A stretch of 24,856 nucleotides of DNA, from positions 1 through 24,856 of the forward strand of contig RFIM01000018.1 in the NCBI GenBank assembly GCA_003695215.1, written 5' to 3'. Under the pieces are notes generated by a model, which was not told the origin of the DNA, searched no databases, and saw only the letters and a program-made list of their open reading frames with translations. Shown in pieces: positions 7,072 to 15,159 of the stretch. Within the stretch, counting starts at the first letter, position 1; the number at the start of each line of letters is the position of its first letter. The stretch comes from Chloroflexota bacterium (lineage in GTDB: Bacteria; Chloroflexota; Anaerolineae; Aggregatilineales; UBA2796). Both the position numbers and the translations under genes were made by a program.

Positions 7072-8352
7072 GTGCGAATTCGAATTGAAGGGCGGCGCCC
7101 ATTGCGCGGCACATACCTTGCCAGCGGCAATAGCAACGCCGCCATTGCTTTGATCGCAGCCGCGCTGCTCAGCGATGCGCCTGTCACTTTGCGCAACGTG
7201 CCAAACACAGTCAACGTTGGCGTGATGCTGGAGATCGGCGCTGAGCTCGGCGCAAAGGTCAGTCATAACGAGCTACACGGCACGCTCACGCTAGAAACGC
7301 CGCATGTGGTGAGGCGCACGATCAAGCGCGAATACAGCATGGCGCTCGGCGGCACGTTGTTGTTCATCGCGCCGATCTTGGCGCGCCGCCGCCAAGCGCG
7401 CCTTGAGCTTGACTACGCCGTCAGCCGCTTGCATCCACACCTGACGGCGCTGCGCGATCTAGGCATGGACGTGCGCGTGAACGGTACAACGATCGATGTG
7501 AACGCCATCGCTTGGGGAGCTCAGGAGATCGTCCTGACGCAGATGAGCGTGACGGCTACTGCGATCGTAGCCATGTTAGCAGTCGCGCTTGGCAAGCGCA
7601 CTGTGATCTACAATGCAGCCAGCGAGCCGCATATTGTCGATCTGCTGAATCTCTTGACGCAGTTCGGCGCGCACATCGAAGGCATTGGCTCAAACGTGCT
7701 GATCATCCATGGGCATGGCGGCGCTGAGTACACTTGCGCGCCTGCTGCGCTGACCATCTCGCCCGATCATATCGAGATTGGCAGCATTGCCGCGATCGCC
7801 GCGCTGACGGGCAGCCGTCTGAGCATTGAAGGCGCGCGCGCGCGCGATCTGCGCTTGATCGCCAAAGTCTACGAGCGGCTCGGCGTCCATCTTGAGCTGG
7901 ATGAAGATGCTGTGCATGTGCCACGCCATGAGCGCTTCATGCCGAGCGTGCGCGAGGAGGACGTGGACGTCTCGGTTGAATCGGCGCCTTGGTATGGCTT
8001 CCCGAGCGACCTAATCGCTATGGCGACTGTGATCGCCACGCAGGCGCACGGCACGACGCTGATCCACGAGAAACTTTTCCCGAATCGCCTGTTGTTTGTG
8101 GATAAGCTGAACAGCATGGGCGCGCAAATCGTCTTGTGCGATCCACATCGTGCCATTGTGGTCGGCAGCACGCCGCTGCAAGCGGATTACCTAGATAATC
8201 CTGATGTGCGCGTCGGTTTGGCGCTCTTGGGTGCGGCGTTGTGCGCCGAAGGCGAAAGCGTAATTGATACAGCTGAGGCTTTCGATCGCACGTTCGATCA
8301 CGTTCTGGATAAGCTAGTGGCGCTCGGAGCGCACATACGGCGCGGGGAGTGA
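7072..8352 (+). CDS. MurA-like enolpyruvyl transferase homologue with altered active site
   Basis: EPSP synthase/MurA family, 426 residues. MurA transfers enolpyruvate from PEP to UDP-GlcNAc in the first committed step of peptidoglycan synthesis. The fold is well covered: start RIEGRRPLRG, PNTVNV, FPSDLIA (MurA FPTDMQA, base Asp kept), LFPNR (Arg331 site kept), NPDVRVG (Arg397 site kept). Two key positions differ: SGNSNAA (18-24) has Ser21 where MurA has Lys22 (GAKNAA), and DYAVSR (114-119) has Asp114 where MurA has Cys115, with Arg119 at the Arg120 site. Asp for Cys is known from naturally fosfomycin-resistant MurAs; loss of the Lys is harder to reconcile with normal catalysis. GTG start with a weak ribosome site fits the family N-terminus. 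First gene of a five-gene run. Either a divergent MurA or a paralogue with another substrate. Confidence 0.8.
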   Translation: MRIRIEGRRPLRGTYLASGNSNAAIALIAAALLSDAPVTLRNVPNTVNVGVMLEIGAELGAKVSHNELHGTLTLETPHVVRRTIKREYSMALGGTLLFIAPILARRRQARLELDYAVSRLHPHLTALRDLGMDVRVNGTTIDVNAIAWGAQEIVLTQMSVTATAIVAMLAVALGKRTVIYNAASEPHIVDLLNLLTQFGAHIEGIGSNVLIIHGHGGAEYTCAPAALTISPDHIEIGSIAAIAALTGSRLSIEGARARDLRLIAKVYERLGVHLELDEDAVHVPRHERFMPSVREEDVDVSVESAPWYGFPSDLIAMATVIATQAHGTTLIHEKLFPNRLLFVDKLNSMGAQIVLCDPHRAIVVGSTPLQADYLDNPDVRVGLALLGAALCAEGESVIDTAEAFDRTFDHVLDKLVALGAHIRRGE

Positions 8353-8358
8353 GCGCCC

Positions 8359-9126
8359 ATGGCAATCGAGCGCTTCGAGCTGTTAGGTGTGTCGACGGCG
8401 CGCCAAGTGCTAGGCACGCCGAGCGCGCCGTCTGTGCTGCTCTTACATGGCTGGGGCGGCGCTATTGAGAGTCTGCAGGCTGTGGCGCAGGCGCTGAGCG
8501 AGCGCGGCTTTTGCGCGCACACGCTCGACTTGCCAGGTTTTGGGCGCAGCCAAGTGCCGCCTGAGACGTGGGGCGTGGCTGACTACGCGCGCTGGGCAAT
8601 TGCCTATTGCGATTGGGCAGGCTTAGAGCGCGTCCATTGGATCGGGCATTCTTTCGGCGGCAGGCTGAGCATCGTGATCGGCGCTGAATTCCCAGAGCGC
8701 GTCCAGAAAATCGTGCTGGCCAACAGCGCGGGCGTGTTGAATCCGCCCAACATGCGCGATAAGCTGGTCAAGGCGGGCAAGGCGCTCTTGCGGCTGCCCG
8801 TGCTACGCGTTTTGGAGCAGCCGATGCGCACTTGGGCGCGCAACGCCCTGGGCTCAGACGATTTGAAAGCGGCTGGCGCTTTGGAGCCCATCTTCCGCCG
8901 CGTGGTTGCAGAAGACCTCTTGCCTTACGCGGCGCGCATTGCTGCGCCAACGCTGCTGATCTGGGGCGATCAAGATCAGGTCACGCCGCTTTGGCAGGCA
9001 CATAAACTAGAGCAAACCATTCCTGACGCAGGCTTGGTCATCTTTCAAGGCGCAGGGCATTTTGCCTATCAAGAACGCTTGCCAGAGTTCGTGCGCATTG
9101 TCGAGACCTTTTTCAAGGGCAGTTAG
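8359..9126 (+). CDS. Alpha/beta hydrolase
   Basis: Alpha/beta hydrolase of 255 residues with a complete catalytic triad: Ser98 in GHSFGG, Asp206 in WGDQDQVTP and His234 in GAGHFAY; the oxyanion-hole HGWGG is at 30-34. DLPGFGRS and the cap region (about 125-185) match the general esterase/peptidase/haloalkane-dehalogenase-like clan, so substrate is open. No signal peptide, hence cytoplasmic. It begins six bases after the MurA-like stop and ends five bases before the MurF-like gene, so it is inside the mur-like operon and cotranscribed. This placement suggests a role in cell-wall precursor metabolism or editing, for instance hydrolysing an ester or amide intermediate, but this is context only. 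Confidence 0.9.
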   Translation: MAIERFELLGVSTARQVLGTPSAPSVLLLHGWGGAIESLQAVAQALSERGFCAHTLDLPGFGRSQVPPETWGVADYARWAIAYCDWAGLERVHWIGHSFGGRLSIVIGAEFPERVQKIVLANSAGVLNPPNMRDKLVKAGKALLRLPVLRVLEQPMRTWARNALGSDDLKAAGALEPIFRRVVAEDLLPYAARIAAPTLLIWGDQDQVTPLWQAHKLEQTIPDAGLVIFQGAGHFAYQERLPEFVRIVETFFKGS

Positions 9127-9131
9127 GCGTT

Positions 9132-10817
9132 ATGGACTACGCGACGCTCATCTCGCGCTTGTGCCTGCTCAGCGCGCCGCTGTGGATAGCGCTGATCGGG
9201 CGGCGATTGTATTACTTAGCGCGCTATTTTCAGCTGGAAGGCTACGAGCGAGCGCGCTTTTGGCGCTGGTACTTGCGCACGCGGCGCGAGCGGCGCTTCA
9301 CGGCGCTCAGCGCGGCAATTTTGCTCGCCATCAACTTGCTCGCTATCTTACCTGCCAGCTTGTTGAGTGCAAAGTACGCTGAAGCAGCGCTGCTGCTCTT
9401 CGGCATTGTGGCGCTATCTATGCTCGTTTTCTGGCTGCGCATGCCGCGCGATCCACAGACCAAGCAGCCGTTCAAGCGCACGCCACGCGCCATGCGCCTG
9501 CTGATCACGGCGCTGCTGCTCGGCGCGGCTCTGCCGCTGTACTATCACGGCATGCTGATCCTGAACAGCTCAGCGAACTACGCCTACGATCTGCCACTGC
9601 TCGTCATTGCGAGCGCTAGCAGCGGCGCCGTTCCGCTCTTGTTAGCGCCGCTGCTGCTGCCCTTGGCAAATGCGCTGCTGTTTCCTTATGAGGAATCGCG
9701 CCGTCGGTACTTCATGCGCAAGGCCGCACAGACCCTGCGCGGCTCAGGCGCGACTGTGATCGCCATCACAGGCAGCTATGGCAAGACGAGCACTAAGCAT
9801 TATCTTCACCACATTTTAAATGGCCGCTTCCGCACGTATATGACGCCCAAGAGCTACAATACGCTCATGGGCATCAGCCGTGTGGTGAACGATGAGTTCG
9901 CTCGCGATCCGTACTATGACTATTTCATCGCCGAAGCGGACGCTTATTTCGTCGGTGAAAACGCCGCGATCTGCCGCTTGGTTGGGCCGAAGATCGGCGT
10001 GGTCATGAGCGTCGGGCCGATGCATTTGGAGCGGCTGGGCAGCATGGAGAACATCATCAAAGCGCAGTATGAGATCATCCAAGCCTTGCCGCCTGACGGC
10101 GTCGGCTTTTTCAACGGCGACGATCCGCATGTTTTGGCAATGGCTGAGCGTGGCTACCCGCAGACGCGCATTGTCATCTCGCAAAAAGGGGCGCCGTGCG
10201 CGCGCTTTGAGGCGCTCGACGTGCGCTTCAGCGCTGAAGGCACAGCCTTCACAGTGCGCGATAACGCCAGCGGCGCGACCTGTGAGCTGTTCATGCCGCT
10301 CTATGGCGAGACGAACGTGACCAATGCGCTGATGGCGATCGCTGTGGCAGCGCACTTGGGCATGCCCTTCGATGAGATCGCGCCGCGCGTGGCGACCTTG
10401 CAACCTGCTGAGCATCGCTTGGTGCGGCATCAGCTGCCTGATGGCACAGTGATCCTCGACGATGCCTACAGCGCCAATCCTGTTGGCACGAAAGCGGCGC
10501 TCGATGTCTTGGCTTTGCATAAGGGCAGTCGGCGGCGCATCGTGATCTCAGCAGGCATGTTCGAGCTGGGCGAACAGGCTGAAGCGGCTAATCGGGCGCT
10601 TGGCGCCCACATGGCTGCCACTGCCACTGATATCATCCTAATCGGCGCTCATCAAACGGCCGCTGTGCGCGAAGGCGCTCTGGCAGCTGGCTTTCCACCA
10701 GAGCGCCTTCGCACTGTGGCGAATCTGGAAGAGGCAACGGCGTACTATCGCAGCATCTTGCAGCCAGGCGATGCGCTGCTGATGCTGACTGACTTGCCTG
10801 ATACCTACGCAGTTTGA
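9132..10817 (+). CDS. Membrane-anchored MurF-like Mur ligase
   Basis: Mur ligase of 561 residues joined to an N-terminal membrane domain. Residues 1-190 hold about five hydrophobic segments (about 8-29, 58-79, 83-101, 121-140, 153-185). The ligase part starts near residue 205: P-loop TGSYGKTST (213-221, Lys218), EAD at 268-270, GPMHLERLGS with His298, ILDDAYSANP as in MurF, and the C-terminal domain ISAGMFELGE. MurF adds D-Ala-D-Ala to the UDP-MurNAc tripeptide. Oddities: Gln312 (KAQYE) stands where MurF normally has the carbamylated Lys of KAKxE, and the tail ends LLMLTDLPDTYAV in place of the usual KGSR-type motif. The D-Ala-D-Ala ligase gene follows, which fits a MurF role. A different ligase acting on a membrane-bound substrate is possible. 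Confidence 0.82.
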   Translation: MDYATLISRLCLLSAPLWIALIGRRLYYLARYFQLEGYERARFWRWYLRTRRERRFTALSAAILLAINLLAILPASLLSAKYAEAALLLFGIVALSMLVFWLRMPRDPQTKQPFKRTPRAMRLLITALLLGAALPLYYHGMLILNSSANYAYDLPLLVIASASSGAVPLLLAPLLLPLANALLFPYEESRRRYFMRKAAQTLRGSGATVIAITGSYGKTSTKHYLHHILNGRFRTYMTPKSYNTLMGISRVVNDEFARDPYYDYFIAEADAYFVGENAAICRLVGPKIGVVMSVGPMHLERLGSMENIIKAQYEIIQALPPDGVGFFNGDDPHVLAMAERGYPQTRIVISQKGAPCARFEALDVRFSAEGTAFTVRDNASGATCELFMPLYGETNVTNALMAIAVAAHLGMPFDEIAPRVATLQPAEHRLVRHQLPDGTVILDDAYSANPVGTKAALDVLALHKGSRRRIVISAGMFELGEQAEAANRALGAHMAATATDIILIGAHQTAAVREGALAAGFPPERLRTVANLEEATAYYRSILQPGDALLMLTDLPDTYAV

Positions 10818-10844
10818 ACTTTGGCTGAAAAGGAAATTCACGGC

Positions 10845-12035
10845 ATGACAAGCCTTTCGAATCGTAGATTGACCGTTGGCGTGATCTTTGGCAGCCGCTC
10901 AGTTGAGCATGACGTCTCGATTGTGACGGCACAGCAGATCATGCGCGCCTTAGACCCAGCCAAGTATGAGGTGATACCGATCTATATCTCGCGCACAGGC
11001 ACATGGCTGACTGGGCCGTCGTTGAGCGATATCAAGACTTTCCAAGTCGAGAAAATCGAAGAGCTGATCGGCGTGCGCGAGACCTTGATCTCGCCGATGC
11101 CTGCGCAGCACGGCATGATCACGCCGCCTTTGGCGGGCTACCTGGCGCGCAACGCGCTCAAACGCCTGGACGTGGCCTTCCCTGCTGTGCATGGCTCACA
11201 TGGCGAGGACGGCACGCTGCAAGGCTTGCTGGAGCTAGCGGATATTCCCTACGTCGGCTGTGGCGTGCTGGCCTCGGCGTTGGCAAACGATAAAGCCATG
11301 ACCAAAGCTGTGCTGAGCGCGCACGGCATCCCGACCATTGAAGGTCTGGTCATCCGCCGCGCCGAGTGGCACAGCGAGCGTGCCCTTGTGCTAGAGCGCC
11401 TTGAGGCGCTTGGCTATCCGCTCTTCATCAAGCCGAACACGCTCGGATCGTCTATTGGCATCAGCCGCGCCAATGATCCTAAAGCTGCGGCCACTGCCCT
11501 AGAGGTCGCTTTTGGCTTGGATCGGGCTGTGATCGTTGAGAAGGCCCTGGAAGGCGCGCTGGAAGTCAATTGCGCGCTGCTAGGCAACGCACAAGTGCGC
11601 GCCTCGCTCTTGGAGCAGCCGATCAGCTTCCAAGAATTCCTGACCTATGAGGAGAAGTACCTGCGCGGCGGCGCTGCCAAGGGCATGAAAGGCGCAGAGC
11701 GCAAGATTCCGGCGCCACTGCCTGAGGCGCTGAGCGAGCAGATTCGCCAATTGGCGATCCGCGCCTTCCGCGCCATTGATGGGCGCGGCATAGCGCGTGT
11801 GGACTTCCTGCTCAAAGATGGGCAGCCGTACGTGAACGAGATCAACACCATGCCTGGCTCGCTCGCCTTCTACTTGTGGCAGGCCGAAGGCATGACGCCC
11901 AGCCAAGTGGTAGATGAGCTGATTCGGCTTGCCCTTGAGAGCTATAAGGAGAAGGCGCGCACGATCTACGACTACAAAAGTGGTTTGATCGCCCAAGCAG
12001 CGCTGAGCGGCTTGAAAGGCGTCAAAAAGCTCTGA
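10845..12035 (+). CDS. ddl: D-alanine--D-alanine ligase
   Basis: ATP-grasp ligase of 396 residues that joins two D-alanines (or makes a related depsipeptide) for peptidoglycan. Family marks are all present: VIFGSRSVEHDVSI at the N-terminus, HGSHGEDGTLQG, IPYVG, the ATP-grasp IKPNTLGSSIGI, EVNCALLG, FLTYEEKY, and the metal-binding RVDFLLKDG and YVNEINTMPGS. The omega-loop region after EEKY has a Gly/Lys-rich insertion (RGGAAKGMKGAER) before IPAPL. ATG 10845 is preferred, with AAAAGGA eleven bases upstream; an in-frame TTG at 10821 is the alternative. Sits 27 bases after the MurF-like gene and 3 bases before the phosphatase gene. Its intact active site shows that at least this step is conventional. 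Confidence 0.93.
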   Translation: MTSLSNRRLTVGVIFGSRSVEHDVSIVTAQQIMRALDPAKYEVIPIYISRTGTWLTGPSLSDIKTFQVEKIEELIGVRETLISPMPAQHGMITPPLAGYLARNALKRLDVAFPAVHGSHGEDGTLQGLLELADIPYVGCGVLASALANDKAMTKAVLSAHGIPTIEGLVIRRAEWHSERALVLERLEALGYPLFIKPNTLGSSIGISRANDPKAAATALEVAFGLDRAVIVEKALEGALEVNCALLGNAQVRASLLEQPISFQEFLTYEEKYLRGGAAKGMKGAERKIPAPLPEALSEQIRQLAIRAFRAIDGRGIARVDFLLKDGQPYVNEINTMPGSLAFYLWQAEGMTPSQVVDELIRLALESYKEKARTIYDYKSGLIAQAALSGLKGVKKL

Positions 12036-12038
12036 GCT

Positions 12039-12617
12039 ATGCCTGAGAGCGACGTTTTAGCGCAAGCCTCTGCGGCATTGCCCGCTTGGGCGCTCTCCAA
12101 GCCGATGGTCGGCCTGTGGTATATGCTCTCGCGGCTGGGCGATCACGGCCGCTTGCCGCCGATTCGGCGCCTGACGCGCCTGACCGATCGCTTATGGCTA
12201 GGCGGTCAGATTAACGCCAAAGGCTGGGCAAAGTTGCAGCAATGGTCGGTCTGCGCGCTGGTGAATCTGCGCGTTGAGTGGGATGATCGGCGCAGTGGTA
12301 TTTACGCGCCTTACTATCTATGGCTGCCGACCATGGACGGCACGCCGCCTGCTCTTGAGCAGCTGCAACGCGGCGTGAACTTCATCCACAAGCACCTGAG
12401 CGCAGGGCGCGGCGTGTACGTGCATTGTGCAGGTGGGCTCGGCCGCGCGCCTTCGTTAGTGATCTGCTATCTGATAGCGCACGGGCTGAGCATGGACGAA
12501 GCCATTCAGTTTGTGAAGGCGCGCCGACCGTTCATTCAGCTCTCGGCGCGCCAACAGATGGCCATCCGCGCCTTTGCCGAGTCTTGGCAAGGCTTTGCGC
12601 CATCTAGCGGACCCTGA
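12039..12617 (+). CDS. Dual-specificity / tyrosine phosphatase family protein
   Basis: Cysteine-based phosphatase of 192 residues. The signature is HCAGGLGRAPS (129-139): nucleophile Cys130, phosphate-binding Arg136, C-x5-R as in the protein tyrosine/dual-specificity family. Asp100 in LPTMDGTPP is well placed as general acid. LTDRLWLGGQ (48-57) is the usual DSP entry. About 45 N-terminal residues precede the domain and contain one moderately hydrophobic stretch. It lies 3 bases after ddl, so it is the last gene of the mur-like operon. Bacterial DSPs act on proteins, phosphoinositides or phosphatidylglycerophosphate, and the substrate here is unknown. Its last 14 bases overlap the 3' end of the opposing GT-C-like gene. 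Confidence 0.85.
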   Translation: MPESDVLAQASAALPAWALSKPMVGLWYMLSRLGDHGRLPPIRRLTRLTDRLWLGGQINAKGWAKLQQWSVCALVNLRVEWDDRRSGIYAPYYLWLPTMDGTPPALEQLQRGVNFIHKHLSAGRGVYVHCAGGLGRAPSLVICYLIAHGLSMDEAIQFVKARRPFIQLSARQQMAIRAFAESWQGFAPSSGP

Positions 12618-15156
12618 TCTCGCCCAAGTAGACCAGGCCATCACGTGCGCCGAGCCGATCGCCTGCCACAGGCAGGCGCGCGCCGTCAAACCAACGATAC
12701 CAGCCTGTGAAGACGCGATAGGTGCCTTCAGGCAGATCGTCAGGCAGCTCAAGGTAGGCCGCCTCTGCCCAAGTCTGCCCTGCAGGCCATTGGCTAGTTG
12801 GGAAAGCGCCGCGAGCGGGCGGGAAGTCGTCTTGGGCGATCAGCGTGCCTTGCGCATTCAGCAGATGCACGAACTGGTGATAGTCGGCATTCAGGCGCTC
12901 AGCAGCGCGCCAAGCAGTCGCTACCGAGAGCCTTGTGCCGCGCTGCGCAGTTTCAGGCAGGCTGAAGCCGATAAGCTGCATGCCGCTTCCCAGCTGCACT
13001 TGAGCGGCTTGCCAAGCCTGCACGCGCTCAGCTCGAGCGCGCTGCAAGGCTGCGCTGACGCAGATCGGCTTGCGCTGCGCCGCTTCAGAGCATGGCTCAT
13101 CAGGCAGCAAGCACGGCGGAAGGCGCACACAGTCGGCCTGAAGGCTGACAGCGTGGAAGCCATGCGCGCCGAAATGCCACAGGTCGAGCTGATCGCCCTG
13201 GCTCAGCGCGCGTTTCTCGCCATCTAGCAGCGCCTGCACAGTGCCGACGTACGGCAAAACATCCAGGCTCAGACGTAGATGCAATGCTGAGTCGTCGTGG
13301 ATGTAAAAGTACAGCTCAGCGCGCTCAGGCAGCCAGAGGCGCTCGCCGCGCCACCACGTCTCGCCAAAAGTGGCAGGCACAACGCCGCTCAGCGCCTGCA
13401 GATCGGCAGCAGGCACTTCAAAGAACGCCAAGTGCTGATCCACGTGGCGCGGCGCGCCGAAAAGGGCTGTGCCAATACGCACAGATTCAGGGTCATCCAT
13501 TGGCAACAAGTGATAGGTGACGACATCCACGCCATGAGCGCGTAGCAGCGCTCGGACAGCCTCGGCGCTGAGCGGCGCGCCGCTGATCAGATCGAAGGCT
13601 CGGCCGCGCGCCGCATCCGAGAGCAAGGCGAATTTCTCTAGCGGGATAGGCGGGCGCCGCCACACATGCCCGCCGATCATTGGCTTACGATGCGTCACTT
13701 GATGCCACAGCGCGATCTTCTGCGCCACATAATCGTCGTACGGCACGTCCAGCACGGCGCGCACGTCGTCGCGCTCTGCCAGCTGGCTCAGATAAGCAGG
13801 CAAGGGCGCAGGGTGCCGCATGAACGGAAAGAAGAGCTGGTAGTCAAGCAGGATCAGGGCGCTCAGCGCGCCGATGGCCAAAAGTGCGCTCAAGCGCGGA
13901 CGCGGCAAGCGCTCTAGCAGCCAAGCCGTGCCATAGGCTGCCAGAATGCCGAGCGCCAGCGCAGTCGTGGCGTTAAAGCGGCCTGGCGTGCGCGCCACAT
14001 TGATGAAAGGCAGCTCTTGCAGCAGCGCGTAGGGCATGGGGATGTAGGTTTCGAAGCCTGCGATGTTCACTGCAGCCAAGTCGCCGTTGATCTTGAGCAG
14101 TCCGCCAAGCGAGAAGAGCATGCAGCCAAGGGCGAGCGTCAGCCATAGTCCTGAACGTTCGGCGCGGCGCGCTACAGCGATAAGGCTCAAAATGACCGTC
14201 ACGACGCCGACATAAGCCGTGCCTTCCATTGAATTGCTGCCAATGGCGGCGCGGCTGTAATCAGGCGCAAAAGTCCAGGTTGTGAAGGGCGAAGGCGCGA
14301 TCAAGGCGAGCAGATCAGCGCTGTGGTGCAGCTTGCTGCCATCAAACAGCACAAAAGGCGTGCGCTGTGTCGCAATCTCCGAGAGCAAGGGTATGTAGAA
14401 CGGCAAGCTGAGCGCGCCGCCAATCGCAAGGATGCCAAAGAGCATCAGCAAGGCGCGCCGAGTCAGCCAGTGCCGTTCGCACAGCAGGAAGTAAGCGCCG
14501 CCGAAGAGCGCCAAGGGCATCAGGCTGTAAATGAACGCTGTCAGATTGGCGATCAGCAGCAGCCACAACGCCACGCCGCCAGTGATGACCAAACTGCGCG
14601 CGCGCTCGCCTTCCAGGATGCGCAAAGCGCACAAGACAACGATCGGCACTGTGTAGACGGCAATTGGATTCAACATGCCGATGCTGATGTTGCCTTGAAA
14701 GGTTGGATAGGCAGTCAGGATCAAGCCGCCGAGCAGCGCGCCGCCTTGGCGCACGTATGGCTTGTGCTCGCGCAGGAGCCACCAGCACAGGCTGTGCATC
14801 GCCATGCCGTTGAGCACAAGGATGATCAGCAAATACAGGTTATAGGCAGCAGCAGGCGGCAAGAAGAAATTCAAGAGCGCTGTGGGCCAATAGATGAGCG
14901 GCTGTGACCATTGCGCCGCGCTGAAGAAGCCATCAGGGTAGCCGAACAGGCTCTGATAGAACGGATTCAGGCCGTTGCGCAGGGCGTAATGAGCCCACCA
15001 GCCCGCGCGCGCATATTCGTAAGCATCGCCATAGCTGGCGCCAGCCAGCCAGCCATTCAGATCAGTGATCAGCGGATAGGTGATAAAGCAGACCGCTGCG
15101 CTATACAGCAGCAGCGGCAAGCCATAGCGCCAAGCGAATTTGCGCAGCGCAGCCAT
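12604..15156 (-). CDS. Large polytopic membrane protein, GT-C glycosyltransferase-like
   Basis: Protein of 850 residues. Residues 1-435 contain about ten or eleven hydrophobic segments; residues 435-850 are mostly soluble and probably extracytoplasmic, with beta-rich stretches. The first loop after helix 1 holds GDAYEYARAGWW (43-54), with acidic residues Asp44 and Glu47 where GT-C glycosyltransferases (PMT/ArnT/YfhO-like) keep their catalytic acidic motif, followed by NPFY and YPDGF. It probably transfers a sugar from a polyprenyl-phosphate donor at the outer face, but no specific family is certain. The C-terminal part ends with a domain rich in aromatic residues (TGWYRWFDGARLPV). GGAG lies upstream of the ATG, and the gene follows the zinc-ribbon gene after three bases. 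Converges on and overlaps the phosphatase gene. Confidence 0.72.
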   Translation of the reverse strand: MAALRKFAWRYGLPLLLYSAAVCFITYPLITDLNGWLAGASYGDAYEYARAGWWAHYALRNGLNPFYQSLFGYPDGFFSAAQWSQPLIYWPTALLNFFLPPAAAYNLYLLIILVLNGMAMHSLCWWLLREHKPYVRQGGALLGGLILTAYPTFQGNISIGMLNPIAVYTVPIVVLCALRILEGERARSLVITGGVALWLLLIANLTAFIYSLMPLALFGGAYFLLCERHWLTRRALLMLFGILAIGGALSLPFYIPLLSEIATQRTPFVLFDGSKLHHSADLLALIAPSPFTTWTFAPDYSRAAIGSNSMEGTAYVGVVTVILSLIAVARRAERSGLWLTLALGCMLFSLGGLLKINGDLAAVNIAGFETYIPMPYALLQELPFINVARTPGRFNATTALALGILAAYGTAWLLERLPRPRLSALLAIGALSALILLDYQLFFPFMRHPAPLPAYLSQLAERDDVRAVLDVPYDDYVAQKIALWHQVTHRKPMIGGHVWRRPPIPLEKFALLSDAARGRAFDLISGAPLSAEAVRALLRAHGVDVVTYHLLPMDDPESVRIGTALFGAPRHVDQHLAFFEVPAADLQALSGVVPATFGETWWRGERLWLPERAELYFYIHDDSALHLRLSLDVLPYVGTVQALLDGEKRALSQGDQLDLWHFGAHGFHAVSLQADCVRLPPCLLPDEPCSEAAQRKPICVSAALQRARAERVQAWQAAQVQLGSGMQLIGFSLPETAQRGTRLSVATAWRAAERLNADYHQFVHLLNAQGTLIAQDDFPPARGAFPTSQWPAGQTWAEAAYLELPDDLPEGTYRVFTGWYRWFDGARLPVAGDRLGARDGLVYLGEIRVR

Positions 15157-15159
15157 GCG

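Noticed and set aside
9816..10520. 234-residue minus-strand frame opposite the MurF-like gene
   Set aside because: The plus strand carries clear Mur ligase motifs through the whole stretch; the antisense product has none.
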